From positions 560,501-624,500 of the forward strand of contig NZ_FQLF01000005.1 of the NCBI RefSeq assembly GCF_900120175.1: a stretch of DNA of 64,000 nucleotides, given 5' to 3'. Positions within the stretch are counted from its first letter, which is position 1, and the number at the start of each line of letters is the position of its first letter. Shown here in pieces: positions 26,342 to 35,717 of this stretch. Origin of the DNA: Oceanicoccus sp. KOV_DT_Chl. Lineage in GTDB: Bacteria; Pseudomonadota; Gammaproteobacteria; Pseudomonadales; Dasaniaceae. The notes beneath the pieces are model-generated. The model was not told the DNA's origin. It made no database searches and was given only the letters and a program-made list of their open reading frames with translations. The translations under genes and the position numbers were made by a program.

Positions 26342-27199
26342 ATGTTTCCGTTTAGTAAGCCCCGTTTCTCAAATCACTTGTTCATCAATACAGCAATTAT
26401 TTTTGCGCTGAATTTTTTTCCCGCACTTAATAACAAGGCTAATGCCGAGTCAGTATTGCAAATATTGCCTACCCGGGTGGTATTGGAAAAACAACGGTCA
26501 ATGACCGTCACCCTCGTCAATCGCGGAGATGATGAAGGTAACTACCGGCTGTTTATGCGCAATATTCGCGCCGAGGATAACGGCAAATTTCGTGAAATTA
26601 CTGAACAGGATGAGATTTTGGACGGTGAATTATTCTCCGATAAGATGATTCGCTTTTCGCCGCGACGGGTCACGGTGCCAGCCCGCAGCAAACAACAAGT
26701 CAGAATTGTATTAAGAAAACCGAAAGACTTAGCGACGGGAGAGTATCGTAGCCATCTGGTTTTTCGCAAATTGCCAAAACAGGAATCGGTACTGGATGAC
26801 AACGATAGCGAAATGGACTTTACCTTAAAGCCCATTGTTGAAGTCACCATACCGGTCATCGTCCGTCACGGTGAACTGGAAGCTAAAGCCACTATCGACA
26901 ATATTGCCTTAATTACTGACGCAGATAATAAACAACACATCGAACTCAACCTTCACCGCCAAGGTAATCGCTCACTCTATGGCGATCTGGATATTTGGTG
27001 GACCGCAGCCAACGCCAAAAAACAACGGGTGGCTTATGCCAAAGGGCTGGCAGTCTACGTTCCCAATAACAGCCGCAAGATTACTATTTCGCCGCTGCCT
27101 GAATTTACTTTAAGCGAGCAAGGCACCTTGCAAGTCGAATTTACTGAAGATGCCGCTTATGGTGGCAATGAAACCGCGACCGCTAGTAAGTCATGGTAA
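26342..27199 (+). CDS. PapD-like periplasmic pilus chaperone
   Basis: 285 residues with a signal peptide (INTAIIFALNFFPALNNKANA). The N-terminal Ig-like domain shows the chaperone pattern: LQILPTRVVLEKQRSMTVTLVNRGDDEGNYRLFMRNI, then IRFSPRRVTVPARSKQQVRIVLRKP, where Arg residues would anchor the subunit C-terminus. A second domain follows (AKATIDNIALITDADNKQHIELNLHRQG). It should fold and cap the DUF4402 subunits by donor-strand complementation. GAGG lies before the ATG. The usher-like gene follows after 24 bases. Confidence 0.85.
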   Translation: MFPFSKPRFSNHLFINTAIIFALNFFPALNNKANAESVLQILPTRVVLEKQRSMTVTLVNRGDDEGNYRLFMRNIRAEDNGKFREITEQDEILDGELFSDKMIRFSPRRVTVPARSKQQVRIVLRKPKDLATGEYRSHLVFRKLPKQESVLDDNDSEMDFTLKPIVEVTIPVIVRHGELEAKATIDNIALITDADNKQHIELNLHRQGNRSLYGDLDIWWTAANAKKQRVAYAKGLAVYVPNNSRKITISPLPEFTLSEQGTLQVEFTEDAAYGGNETATASKSW

Positions 27200-27223
27200 G
27201 CCAGCTACCTTAGCGTTTTCCCA

Positions 27224-30052
27224 GTGCTGTTACCCGCATTTTTTCGACCGCTGCAATCCTCGTTTGCACTGATTATATTGTCCCGTTGCTCTGGCTTGTG
27301 CTGGCATTTGGCAGGGCTAATCTTCTGCTGTTTGATCCTGGCGAGCAACGGCTTTGCTGAAGGTTTTGCCGATGACCTTGAGAGCTATGATAAACAAATA
27401 AGCGAATCACTACTCAACGATGATAATTTACTCATTGTTGATATTTATCTCGGCAATTATAAAATTGCTGAAAACATTTTTATCTACTCCTCTCCCGAAG
27501 TCACCGTCATTCCACTGCAACCTCTATTTGACAGCATCGAATTTCCTATTGAGGTAGACCCAACCGCAGGCAAAGCTGTTGGCTGGTTTATTAGTGAAGA
27601 CCAGCGCTTTGATTTAAATACCGCAGAGCATTCTGTCTTTATCAATGATCAACGGCAAACAATTAATCAACAGGCCATTATTGTCAGTGACGATCTGGAT
27701 TTATATGTTGATGTACGCTTACTAAAAAAATGGCTACCGCTGGCTGTTGAGTTAGACACCGGCCGCTTGCGTTTAATTATCGACAGTGAACAACCGCTAC
27801 CGTTAGAAGCGCAGTTAGCACGGGAAAAATTACGCGACCGCGCGCTGGGCATTACAAACTCAGAACCACTGCCGCAAATTGCCGATAACTATGACTGGCT
27901 GGGTGAACCCCTCGTCTACATCAACATGGGCTACCAAATTCAACATCGCGAACAACCAGCAGACGCACAGCAAACCGACGATGACGAATATTACACCGTA
28001 CAAGCCAACGGCGATTTATTGGGCATGGAAGGCCGTTTCTCCATGACAAAAGCGCCCAATGACACTAGCCACCGGGAAATATTTACCCTTTACAAGCGCC
28101 CGCCAACTCAGGATGAGAGCCTACTAGCCGGGCTGAAATATATCGCCATAGGTGATATTTACGCAGTGTCGGATTCTTTGATTTTTGCTGGCGGCGAAGG
28201 TTTGGGCATCGATTTACAATTTGGCGCGGCAACCAGTGGTAGCGGTTTCGGCAAAAAACTCATCGAGGGCGAAGGTCCACCTGGCTGGGAAGTAGAACTT
28301 TATCGCAATGGTTCATTGCTGGCATTTCAAACCGTAGGCAGTGATGGCCGCTACCGTTTTACCGATGTGCCTGTGGAATATGGTGAGAATATTTTCGATC
28401 TACGTTTATTCGGTCCACAGGGACAAGAGCGATCGTCACGGCAAAGCATTAATGTTGGCAATGAAATGCTGGCAAAAGGCAAAACCACCGGACGCTTGAG
28501 TTTTACCAACCTTGGCGAGTCAGTGATTGACAAAGAACAACAAAATAGAGTCGATGAGTACGGCAATGTTATTGAAGTGCGCGCCGGATTGGATGATAAA
28601 AAAGTGTATGCTCAAGTAAAGCACGGCGTCAGCGATTGGTTGGCTGTCGCCATCGCCGCCGCCGAACATAAAAATGTGCTAGGTCTCGGCGAGGATAATC
28701 AATACACCGAACTGGGGTTTAGCGGCGCACTTCCCGGTGCATCGATTGAATTAAACCGGGTATGGCAAGCCGGCGCAGGACATGCTGATTTAATCAGCGG
28801 ACAAACCCGAATAGGCGCTACAGCATTGTCTTTTTTGCATCAAAATTACACTGAATTTAGTAGCGATAGAAATCCCGGCGGCCTGATCGACGCGGAAACT
28901 GAAGTGCGACTTAGCGGCCAATTTACGCCTTTTACCAACGCTCCCGTCAATTACAACATCACCTTTAACAAAGACCAGTTCGAAAACGGTATCGACACAA
29001 ATACCTGGGACAGCTTGCTCGGCTTTCAATTATTCAATGGCCGCCTGAGCATCAACTCAACCTACATTGATCTCGATGACAATAATAACAGCGACAATAT
29101 TTTCGTCGGCCGCACCAGTTACACTCGGGTAGCGACCTCCAATATCAGTATCCGTGCCGACCTTAATTACCGGATCGAACCAGAATCAGAACTCACTTCA
29201 GCCGCAACCCGGTTAACCTGGTTTCCCAGCCAGCGTATTCGCGCGCAACTCGGCTTAAATAAAGATCTGACCCGCAACGGCACTGACTCGATGGATATCA
29301 GCGCCTCATACTTACTGGAACAAGTCACTTTTTCAGCCTCAGCGTTTTTCAACGAGCACGGCGATAATTCGGTTTTTTTAAGCGCTGAATTTTCCTTTGG
29401 CTATGAAGGTAATAGCCGCTGGACGGTGAGCGGGCAATCCCGTGGTCAGCACGGCCGGGTTAAAGCGCGCGTCTTTCATGACCTGGACCGCAACGGGATT
29501 TATTCCAGTGGTGATCAACCGCTGGCAGGCGTGGAATTTTTGGGACGCAACCGCTGGCAGGATAAAAAGACCGGCAGCGATGGTATTGTGTATCTGGATG
29601 GTTTAAGCACCGATGGCAATAGCGTGTTAGCCGTCAACCAAGATACCTTAGCCGACCCTTACTTAAAACCGCTGCTAAACAAGAGCCAAGTGCATTCTCA
29701 TGCCGGCGGCGTTAACCCCATTGATGTTGCGGTAATCACTACCGTAGAAGCCGAGGGGAGTCTCTCCATATTACGCCAACAGAAACCGGCACCGCTGGCC
29801 GGCATTCCTATTACCCTAAAAAATAGGGAAGGCAAAACCGTCGCCACAACCCTCACTGAATTCGATGGTTTTTATGTGTTTGCCGGTTTAGCACCAGGGC
29901 ATTATTGGCTCACCATTGACGAAGATGCGTTACAACGCTTTAACGTTCAGTTTCAAAATACCCTGAGCTTTCATGCTAGTGCGAGTGATGGTGTTACCTA
30001 TATTGATGACATTGTCCTAAATACTGCTGGGCAGAAACCTGAATCACCTTAA
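27224..30052 (+). CDS. Usher-like outer-membrane protein with C-terminal Ig/carboxypeptidase-regulatory domains
   Basis: 942 residues starting at GTG, the first start codon after the frame opens; the ribosome site is weak, so coupling to the chaperone is likely. It has a signal-anchor-like start (LAGLIFCCLILASNGFA). An N-terminal domain (LLIVDIYLGNYKIAENIFIY ... LYVDVRLLKKWLPL) precedes a plug-like segment (WEVELYRNGSLLAFQTVGSDGRYRFTDVPVEYGENIFDLRLFGPQG), a long beta-barrel and two C-terminal carboxypeptidase-regulatory-like repeats (ARVFHDLDRNGIYSSGDQPLAGVEF; GIPITLKNREGKTVA). The plug motif resembles fimbrial ushers, but the overall sequence is far from FimD/PapC. It probably secretes and assembles the DUF4402 fibres. 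Confidence 0.78.
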   Translation: MLLPAFFRPLQSSFALIILSRCSGLCWHLAGLIFCCLILASNGFAEGFADDLESYDKQISESLLNDDNLLIVDIYLGNYKIAENIFIYSSPEVTVIPLQPLFDSIEFPIEVDPTAGKAVGWFISEDQRFDLNTAEHSVFINDQRQTINQQAIIVSDDLDLYVDVRLLKKWLPLAVELDTGRLRLIIDSEQPLPLEAQLAREKLRDRALGITNSEPLPQIADNYDWLGEPLVYINMGYQIQHREQPADAQQTDDDEYYTVQANGDLLGMEGRFSMTKAPNDTSHREIFTLYKRPPTQDESLLAGLKYIAIGDIYAVSDSLIFAGGEGLGIDLQFGAATSGSGFGKKLIEGEGPPGWEVELYRNGSLLAFQTVGSDGRYRFTDVPVEYGENIFDLRLFGPQGQERSSRQSINVGNEMLAKGKTTGRLSFTNLGESVIDKEQQNRVDEYGNVIEVRAGLDDKKVYAQVKHGVSDWLAVAIAAAEHKNVLGLGEDNQYTELGFSGALPGASIELNRVWQAGAGHADLISGQTRIGATALSFLHQNYTEFSSDRNPGGLIDAETEVRLSGQFTPFTNAPVNYNITFNKDQFENGIDTNTWDSLLGFQLFNGRLSINSTYIDLDDNNNSDNIFVGRTSYTRVATSNISIRADLNYRIEPESELTSAATRLTWFPSQRIRAQLGLNKDLTRNGTDSMDISASYLLEQVTFSASAFFNEHGDNSVFLSAEFSFGYEGNSRWTVSGQSRGQHGRVKARVFHDLDRNGIYSSGDQPLAGVEFLGRNRWQDKKTGSDGIVYLDGLSTDGNSVLAVNQDTLADPYLKPLLNKSQVHSHAGGVNPIDVAVITTVEAEGSLSILRQQKPAPLAGIPITLKNREGKTVATTLTEFDGFYVFAGLAPGHYWLTIDEDALQRFNVQFQNTLSFHASASDGVTYIDDIVLNTAGQKPESP

Positions 30053-30086
30053 CCCAATTTAAACAGCGACAAAAAATTATTAATTT

Positions 30087-31112
30087 CTAATCACTACCTT
30101 TGCGATAATGGGTTGGCGTTGCACCAGTCCATTTTTTAAACGCACGACGAAAATTAGAAGAGTCGCTATACCCTAACTGTTCTGCAATTTGGTCCATATT
30201 GTAATCACTTTTGGCTAACAGCAAGCAAGCGCGCTGACAGCGCTGTTCGTCGAGCAAGACTTTGAATCCTACACCTTCTTCTTGCAAGCGCCGGTTCAGG
30301 GTACGCGGCGAAATGTTTAATCTCGAAGCCACAATATCCAGGCTGGCTTCAGGCAAATTATTCATCAACTTAATAATTCTTCGCGTCTGGTTAGTCACTG
30401 TTTGTGTAATGCCCTGTCGCAACAAAGCCGCTTCGCAATGACTAACCGCGCGCTGATGCACCACCGGATTCGAAGTAACAATTGGTAGTGCGACAACTGC
30501 TGTATCTACTGTCAGCGTAGATCTGAAACTGTCGAATTGAATATCGCAATTAAAATATTCACGGTATTTATCACCGTGTGCGGGTTCAGGATAATCAAAA
30601 CATAATTGCTTAACCGGCAATGGCACACCGCACAACAGCTTGGTGCTCAAATTCCAACTAACCAACACCGCTTCAAGTACCATGGTTTTTACTTGCTGGG
30701 GGACATCATCATAACCGGTATCCACCGTGACAATAATGTCATCCATCACTCGCTGCCGGTCAATATCCAAATACATACCCGTCAAAGGATAGTAACGGCT
30801 CATTAGATCGAAGGCCAAACCCAGGGTCGGGGCAGTACTGACCGCCTGTCCAATTACACCAGCACTGGCCAGGTCCAAATGTTCACCAAATTCAAAGCCG
30901 ATACTGGACAGCGAGGGCTTCTCTTCCAGCAACTTCAACAACAAAGCGACAAACCAGCGAGGATTTTGCCGTGATTTGAGCCGCTGCATCTGCTCATCAT
31001 CACACAACTGCTCCACAGAGACACCATGAGCTCCAGCCAAATACAGCAAAATTTCACTGTATAACGGATGCAGGACAAGGCCATCCCAGGGTTGTTTATC
31101 GTTTGCAGGCAT
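30087..31112 (-). CDS. AraC-family transcriptional regulator
   Basis: 341 residues. The N-terminal region matches the arabinose-binding-like domain (GFEFGEHLDLASAGVIGQAVSTAPTLG). The C-terminal double HTH is ASLDIVASRLNISPRTLNRRL and YNMDQIAEQLGYSDSSNFRRAFKKWTGATPTHYRKG. It is divergent from a second AraC gene of the same subfamily with a 275-base interval. The pair could cross-regulate. Candidate targets are the nearby second TonB receptor or the usher system (inference). Confidence 0.9.
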   Translation of the reverse strand: MPANDKQPWDGLVLHPLYSEILLYLAGAHGVSVEQLCDDEQMQRLKSRQNPRWFVALLLKLLEEKPSLSSIGFEFGEHLDLASAGVIGQAVSTAPTLGLAFDLMSRYYPLTGMYLDIDRQRVMDDIIVTVDTGYDDVPQQVKTMVLEAVLVSWNLSTKLLCGVPLPVKQLCFDYPEPAHGDKYREYFNCDIQFDSFRSTLTVDTAVVALPIVTSNPVVHQRAVSHCEAALLRQGITQTVTNQTRRIIKLMNNLPEASLDIVASRLNISPRTLNRRLQEEGVGFKVLLDEQRCQRACLLLAKSDYNMDQIAEQLGYSDSSNFRRAFKKWTGATPTHYRKGSD

Positions 31113-31387
31113 ACCGTTTAAAGATCTCTGTCAGCAAGTCAGAACAGCTATACATTATTAACCAAGGCTGTAACTGACCGAATATTGGCAAGTATAGACC
31201 TTCCAAAAGTCATGGTGAAGCGTACATTACGCCATAATAATTATTCACGCGACTTATGGTCAGCGGAAACAAGCGTGTGCAAAAACACCAAAAAATAAAA
31301 TACCGCTATCAAGGTATTGCTGATAACGCGCCAGCAAAAACTGCATAACACTAATAACAACATTACACCCAAGTCGGGCACAGATAC

Positions 31388-32482
31388 ATGAAATATTCTC
31401 ACGCCAGGTTTTCATTACATGACGAAGTACTGAGCATTTTATATGTCACCATGCTGCAAACGGTGCTCAAAGAAGAAGGCTATTGCTTGCGCGGCTTTAA
31501 CGGCTCCACGCAAAAACTTTTCAACCATCGCAAGCGCATAAGTCCAGCCGAATACCTAGCCATTCTTGAACAATCACTGCAACCTACAGCAGCCACCGGG
31601 CTGGGTTTTCAATATGGAAAACTGCTCAATTTGGCGGGCGCCGGCACCGTCGGCCAGTTATTAATGTCCTGCAACAACATCGAACAAGCGATTGAACATT
31701 TTATGGAGTTTTTCCCGTTGCTCTCACTTTCCATGCAGTTCAACCTGTCATGGAATGGCGACATATGCACTATCGAGGTCGATAGAATTTGTAAACAGGA
31801 AGTATCCAAACCCACCCAATGGTTATTAACCGAGTCGCTGTTTTATTGCTGGTTGCACCAAACACGGTTTATGACCGGCAAACCCCTACGCTATCATCGA
31901 GCCAGCTTTAAATATGCGAAACCACCTCACTGGAAGATGTATGAATCAATGTTTGGCTGCGAGGTAGAATTTGATGCCCCAAGCAATAGCATCAGTATCG
32001 ACCGGGAGTTCTTTAAAAGTAAAATCACTACTGCCAATGAACCGGTACGCAATATCAAAGAGCGCCACTGCCGTGAGGTATTAGTACACTGGCAGTCGCG
32101 ATTTTCTATTTGCGAGCAGATCAATACCACCTTGGCGAAAACCCTGCCCGATATTCCTTCATTGGAAGCTATGGCGCAACAATTAAATCTATCGAAAAGC
32201 AGTCTGTATAGAAAATTACGCGACAATGGCAACAACTACCAAACCATTGTCGATAAATTTCGTCGTTCTCAAGCCATCATGTACCTCAGTGACACTGAAC
32301 TCACTATCTGTGAAATTGCAGAACAGCTTGGGTTTAGCGATGCCTCGAATTTTCGTCGCGCCTTCAAAAAATGGACAGGGTATAAACCCTCCGAACTGCG
32401 CGAAGGCAGTGTAGCGCTGCCTGTTTCAGCAAACCTGGTAACCGATTCAGCAGAATTCGCTAGATTAAAACCTGCGAAATAA
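31388..32482 (+). CDS. AraC-family transcriptional regulator
   Basis: 364 residues of the same OruR-like subfamily as its divergent neighbour: GFQYGKLLNLAGAGTVGQLLMSCNNIEQAIEHFMEFFPL, then the HTHs IPSLEAMAQQLNLSKSSLYRKL and LTICEIAEQLGFSDASNFRRAFKKWTGYKPSELR. A short C-terminal tail of about 25 residues extends beyond the HTH. The ribosome site is weak. It converges on the TonB receptor gene and is the nearest candidate regulator for it. Confidence 0.9.
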   Translation: MKYSHARFSLHDEVLSILYVTMLQTVLKEEGYCLRGFNGSTQKLFNHRKRISPAEYLAILEQSLQPTAATGLGFQYGKLLNLAGAGTVGQLLMSCNNIEQAIEHFMEFFPLLSLSMQFNLSWNGDICTIEVDRICKQEVSKPTQWLLTESLFYCWLHQTRFMTGKPLRYHRASFKYAKPPHWKMYESMFGCEVEFDAPSNSISIDREFFKSKITTANEPVRNIKERHCREVLVHWQSRFSICEQINTTLAKTLPDIPSLEAMAQQLNLSKSSLYRKLRDNGNNYQTIVDKFRRSQAIMYLSDTELTICEIAEQLGFSDASNFRRAFKKWTGYKPSELREGSVALPVSANLVTDSAEFARLKPAK

Positions 32483-32704
32483 GTTACTCGACACTTAACT
32501 CGACGAGCAGGGTAATCACCCATGCACGTCGCTATTTCTTGACTCTGTACTACTAACACAGTGCTTAAATATTTTTTACCGTATCGCCGCCAACCTAAAC
32601 CAATACCTGATCCTAAACACTCAAACAACCACCTAATTTAGATCAACAATCACTACTAAAGACTATCATTCTACCGAGGTTCGGACAGTCCACAAACATC
32701 GGTC

Positions 32705-35248
32705 CTAAAAATTATATTTAAGCTGCAATGCCCAACTTCTGCCCTGATCATAAAAGGCATAGTAACTGGGCGCTGCAAATTGTGAGGTTGCCAACGGCAC
32801 GTTATTGGCAAAACCTATAGTGGTTTCATCGGTAGCATTGCGTACTAATAATGCCGCGGTCCACTGCTCATCCAGATCGCTTAGTGCCAGGCGAATATTA
32901 AATTTTCCATAAGCAGGCTGTTTCATATTAGGGTCAAGATTTTCATTGGCAAAATACTCATCGGTAAATGAATAATCTATGCTGCCGTTAAATTGTAATA
33001 CTCCAAATACTTCGCGGTTATAAGCCAACGATAACAAACCGGAATAATCCGCAACATAAATATTAGTCTCGCCTTTCATATCAGACAGGTACGCACGACT
33101 GTTGCTATCTATTTGCAAGCGACAGTTGCGCTGCAATGGCAACTGAAGATTATTCTGAATGATTAATTCGTCAGAGCCGATACAAGAGCCATTTTCATAA
33201 TCCAAAAATTCAAAATCCAGCGTACCCACTGAAGCCATTAGCAGTAAGTTATCCGTTAACGCCACCCGCAACTCGGCCTCAACCCCTTGCGTTCTAGCCC
33301 TACCAGCATTGGTAACATTAAAACCGACACTGCCATCAAAGGTGCTGACTTGCAGACTATCAATTTCGGTATAAAAATACGCCATATTCAATTCGACTGA
33401 ATCACTCAGGCGCATTTTTGCTCCCGCTTCATAGGCGGTGATTTCTTCATCATCAAATTCAAAGGTACCGGGACGTGAGACCGGTATCGAGGCATTATCA
33501 GGTTGTTTATTAGAAGAGGTAGGAGAGTTAGCCCGTACATCATAGCCACCCGCCTTAAAGCCTTCAGTCAACGATGTGTACAATAAAATGTCGTCACTCA
33601 AATCCCATTCAGCAATAACGTTATAAGACGTTTTGTAACGCTCTCTCTCCCCCTCTTCAGTGTGACGATAGGCACCAAAAACACTACCGAATAGAAAGTC
33701 CAGACTTTCCAGGCGCGAACCGCCACCCGGAGCCAGTGCTGAGCCAGCGTTATCATCCGGAAGACTGCCATCGGTATTAACAAAGTCCATTATCCGGGTA
33801 GCTTCCTTTTTATAATGCGAGCGACGCGCCCCCACCATCACTCTGAAATTATCCGCCAGATTCCAGGTAAGCTGACCAAAAATGGCCTGCTGCTCATTGT
33901 CCTGATCAAAACGTCGCGGCACATTGACACTGGCCAGATCCGGCGCCAATGCGGCCACCGATGCGATGCCAGCCACTACATCCTGAATCGCTGAACCGGT
34001 CTCGGGGATACGCAATTGATCGTCATAATCAAGCGTATCTTTTTGCAGATAAATACCGCCTATGAGATCGACAGTTTGTCCTCCAGGCGAGGTAAAACGC
34101 AATTCCAGACTTTGCTGCTGATAGTCTTCCATGGTGTTGTAATCGAACAAAAGGAGACCGCTAAAATCACAATCACAGACTTCGTCATATTCATAATCCA
34201 GATAACCATAAATCATCGACAGCTCATATTCAGCTGGCAGGGCGAAACGCGTAGTAAGCGTCACATTATTGGTGGTGTTGTCGCTGTAATCACCATTACT
34301 GTAGCGGCTACTTCCGTCTGGACTGAATACTAATGAATTGCCATCGGCAGCCAGGTAATCGGTATTGCCGAAAAAATTCTGATTATTATATATCTCTGCC
34401 AACGTCATATTGGCGGTCGGGCTTGGCACATTACCACCGGCAAAACTAAAACCAGAGGTACTACTACCAGCGCCAAATGAATTTTTGATACCACCTAACA
34501 CTGCAATCTGTCGACCCTCAACATCAAAATTCGATCGCTCCAACTTCAGCGTGGAATCGATTGCATCACTAAACTCCACCTTAAAGGAGGCACGCAAGGT
34601 TTCAAAATCCCGCTGCGGCTCATCCCGATCTAAACTTTCGTTATATAAATAGCCGTCGAGATCAAATTTACGGTAGGCGACTCGGGCGCTGATATTATCA
34701 GTCAGTGCACCGCCGGCAATCAAAGTAAACTCTGTCTCGCCGTATTCCGGAGAATAAAGTGCCGATACACTGGCTTCACTTTCCTGGCTAGGCGCAACGG
34801 TATTAAGCGATAACGCGCCGCCAATACTATTATTACCAAATAACGTCACCTGTGGACCACGCAATACTTCAATACGGTCCATATCAAAAAAAGGTGAGCG
34901 CGTTAGCTGCGCGCGACCATAGTAAATACCATCAACATAAGTCCCTACCGACTGTTCAAAACCCTGATTAATCCCTGAACCAATACCACGAACAAATAAC
35001 TGGGTACCAATACCGGTTTCCGATAACGTTAAATTGGGAATGTACACGGATAATTCTTCAACGCGGGAAATACCCTGATCAGACAGTTTTTCGCCGGTGA
35101 CTACAGATACCGACACCGATACATCCTGCAGGCTTTCGGCGCGCTTTTGCGCGGTCACTATCACTTCTTCTAATTGCGCACTGCTCTGCTGCGCCAGTAA
35201 TACCAGCATCAACGCTGATACGACCGGAACTATTTTTTGTACTGTCAT
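32705..35248 (-). CDS. TonB-dependent receptor
   Basis: 847 residues. A signal peptide ends near QQSSA-QL, followed by the TonB-box-like LEEVIVTAQKRAESLQDVSV, the plug motif IEVLRGPQVTLFGNNSIGGALSLNT and a barrel ending ALQLKYNF. It is the same broad receptor class as the one at 7312. Importing bulky hydrophobic or aromatic substrates is the usual role. GGCGGG lies before the ATG. A Ca-binding or substrate-specific motif cannot be assigned. Its promoter region (35249-35717) is long and shared with the divergent lipoprotein gene. Confidence 0.92.
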   Translation of the reverse strand: MTVQKIVPVVSALMLVLLAQQSSAQLEEVIVTAQKRAESLQDVSVSVSVVTGEKLSDQGISRVEELSVYIPNLTLSETGIGTQLFVRGIGSGINQGFEQSVGTYVDGIYYGRAQLTRSPFFDMDRIEVLRGPQVTLFGNNSIGGALSLNTVAPSQESEASVSALYSPEYGETEFTLIAGGALTDNISARVAYRKFDLDGYLYNESLDRDEPQRDFETLRASFKVEFSDAIDSTLKLERSNFDVEGRQIAVLGGIKNSFGAGSSTSGFSFAGGNVPSPTANMTLAEIYNNQNFFGNTDYLAADGNSLVFSPDGSSRYSNGDYSDNTTNNVTLTTRFALPAEYELSMIYGYLDYEYDEVCDCDFSGLLLFDYNTMEDYQQQSLELRFTSPGGQTVDLIGGIYLQKDTLDYDDQLRIPETGSAIQDVVAGIASVAALAPDLASVNVPRRFDQDNEQQAIFGQLTWNLADNFRVMVGARRSHYKKEATRIMDFVNTDGSLPDDNAGSALAPGGGSRLESLDFLFGSVFGAYRHTEEGERERYKTSYNVIAEWDLSDDILLYTSLTEGFKAGGYDVRANSPTSSNKQPDNASIPVSRPGTFEFDDEEITAYEAGAKMRLSDSVELNMAYFYTEIDSLQVSTFDGSVGFNVTNAGRARTQGVEAELRVALTDNLLLMASVGTLDFEFLDYENGSCIGSDELIIQNNLQLPLQRNCRLQIDSNSRAYLSDMKGETNIYVADYSGLLSLAYNREVFGVLQFNGSIDYSFTDEYFANENLDPNMKQPAYGKFNIRLALSDLDEQWTAALLVRNATDETTIGFANNVPLATSQFAAPSYYAFYDQGRSWALQLKYNF

Positions 35249-35717
35249 TTTTTACCCGCCTAAAAATTATTCTGTAGCAGAAATTTCGAATATTTATCGG
35301 TGATTAATGTTCTGAATTTCAATGTTATTTTTATGTGATCAACAACGATAGCCAATACTGGCCAGCTGCAATTACTCAGTGATACCAAGCTCAAATTGAT
35401 CGAAAATAATCTTAACGGCTATCCAGCCAGCCGCATATATCCATTAAATTCAGAGTCATTTAAGCTGACATTTAATGACACCCGTCATTTTAGACGCAGG
35501 TTAATAAGTGCCAATTTCGTCGAATATGGCGATGCCTGACCTTTAACCCGCAACTCGCGTTAGGTAAATTAATTAGCAACAAGAATGATAATAAATGACT
35601 TGCACAGCGCGTTAGCACGCATGCTGTACGCACAGATATGGTCACCAGTTTCAGCTTGAAACCGATACTTCCCGACTCAACCTATTTTCCAGAGCCTAAT
35701 TTTTTGAGGTTAGCAGC
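35249..35717. promoter_or_regulatory. Divergent intergenic region, TonB receptor / lipoprotein
   Basis: No gene seen in this 469-base divergent interval. It contains TGACATTTAATGACACCCGTCA near 35466-35487, which weakly resembles the 21-bp AraC-type sites, but only one repeat copy is clear. Promoters for both flanking genes should lie here. Confidence 0.45.

Noticed and set aside
35461-35490. Fourth AraC-type direct repeat upstream of the second TonB receptor
   Set aside because: Only one copy (TAATGACA after TGACATT) is clear; the copy 21 bases upstream is poor.
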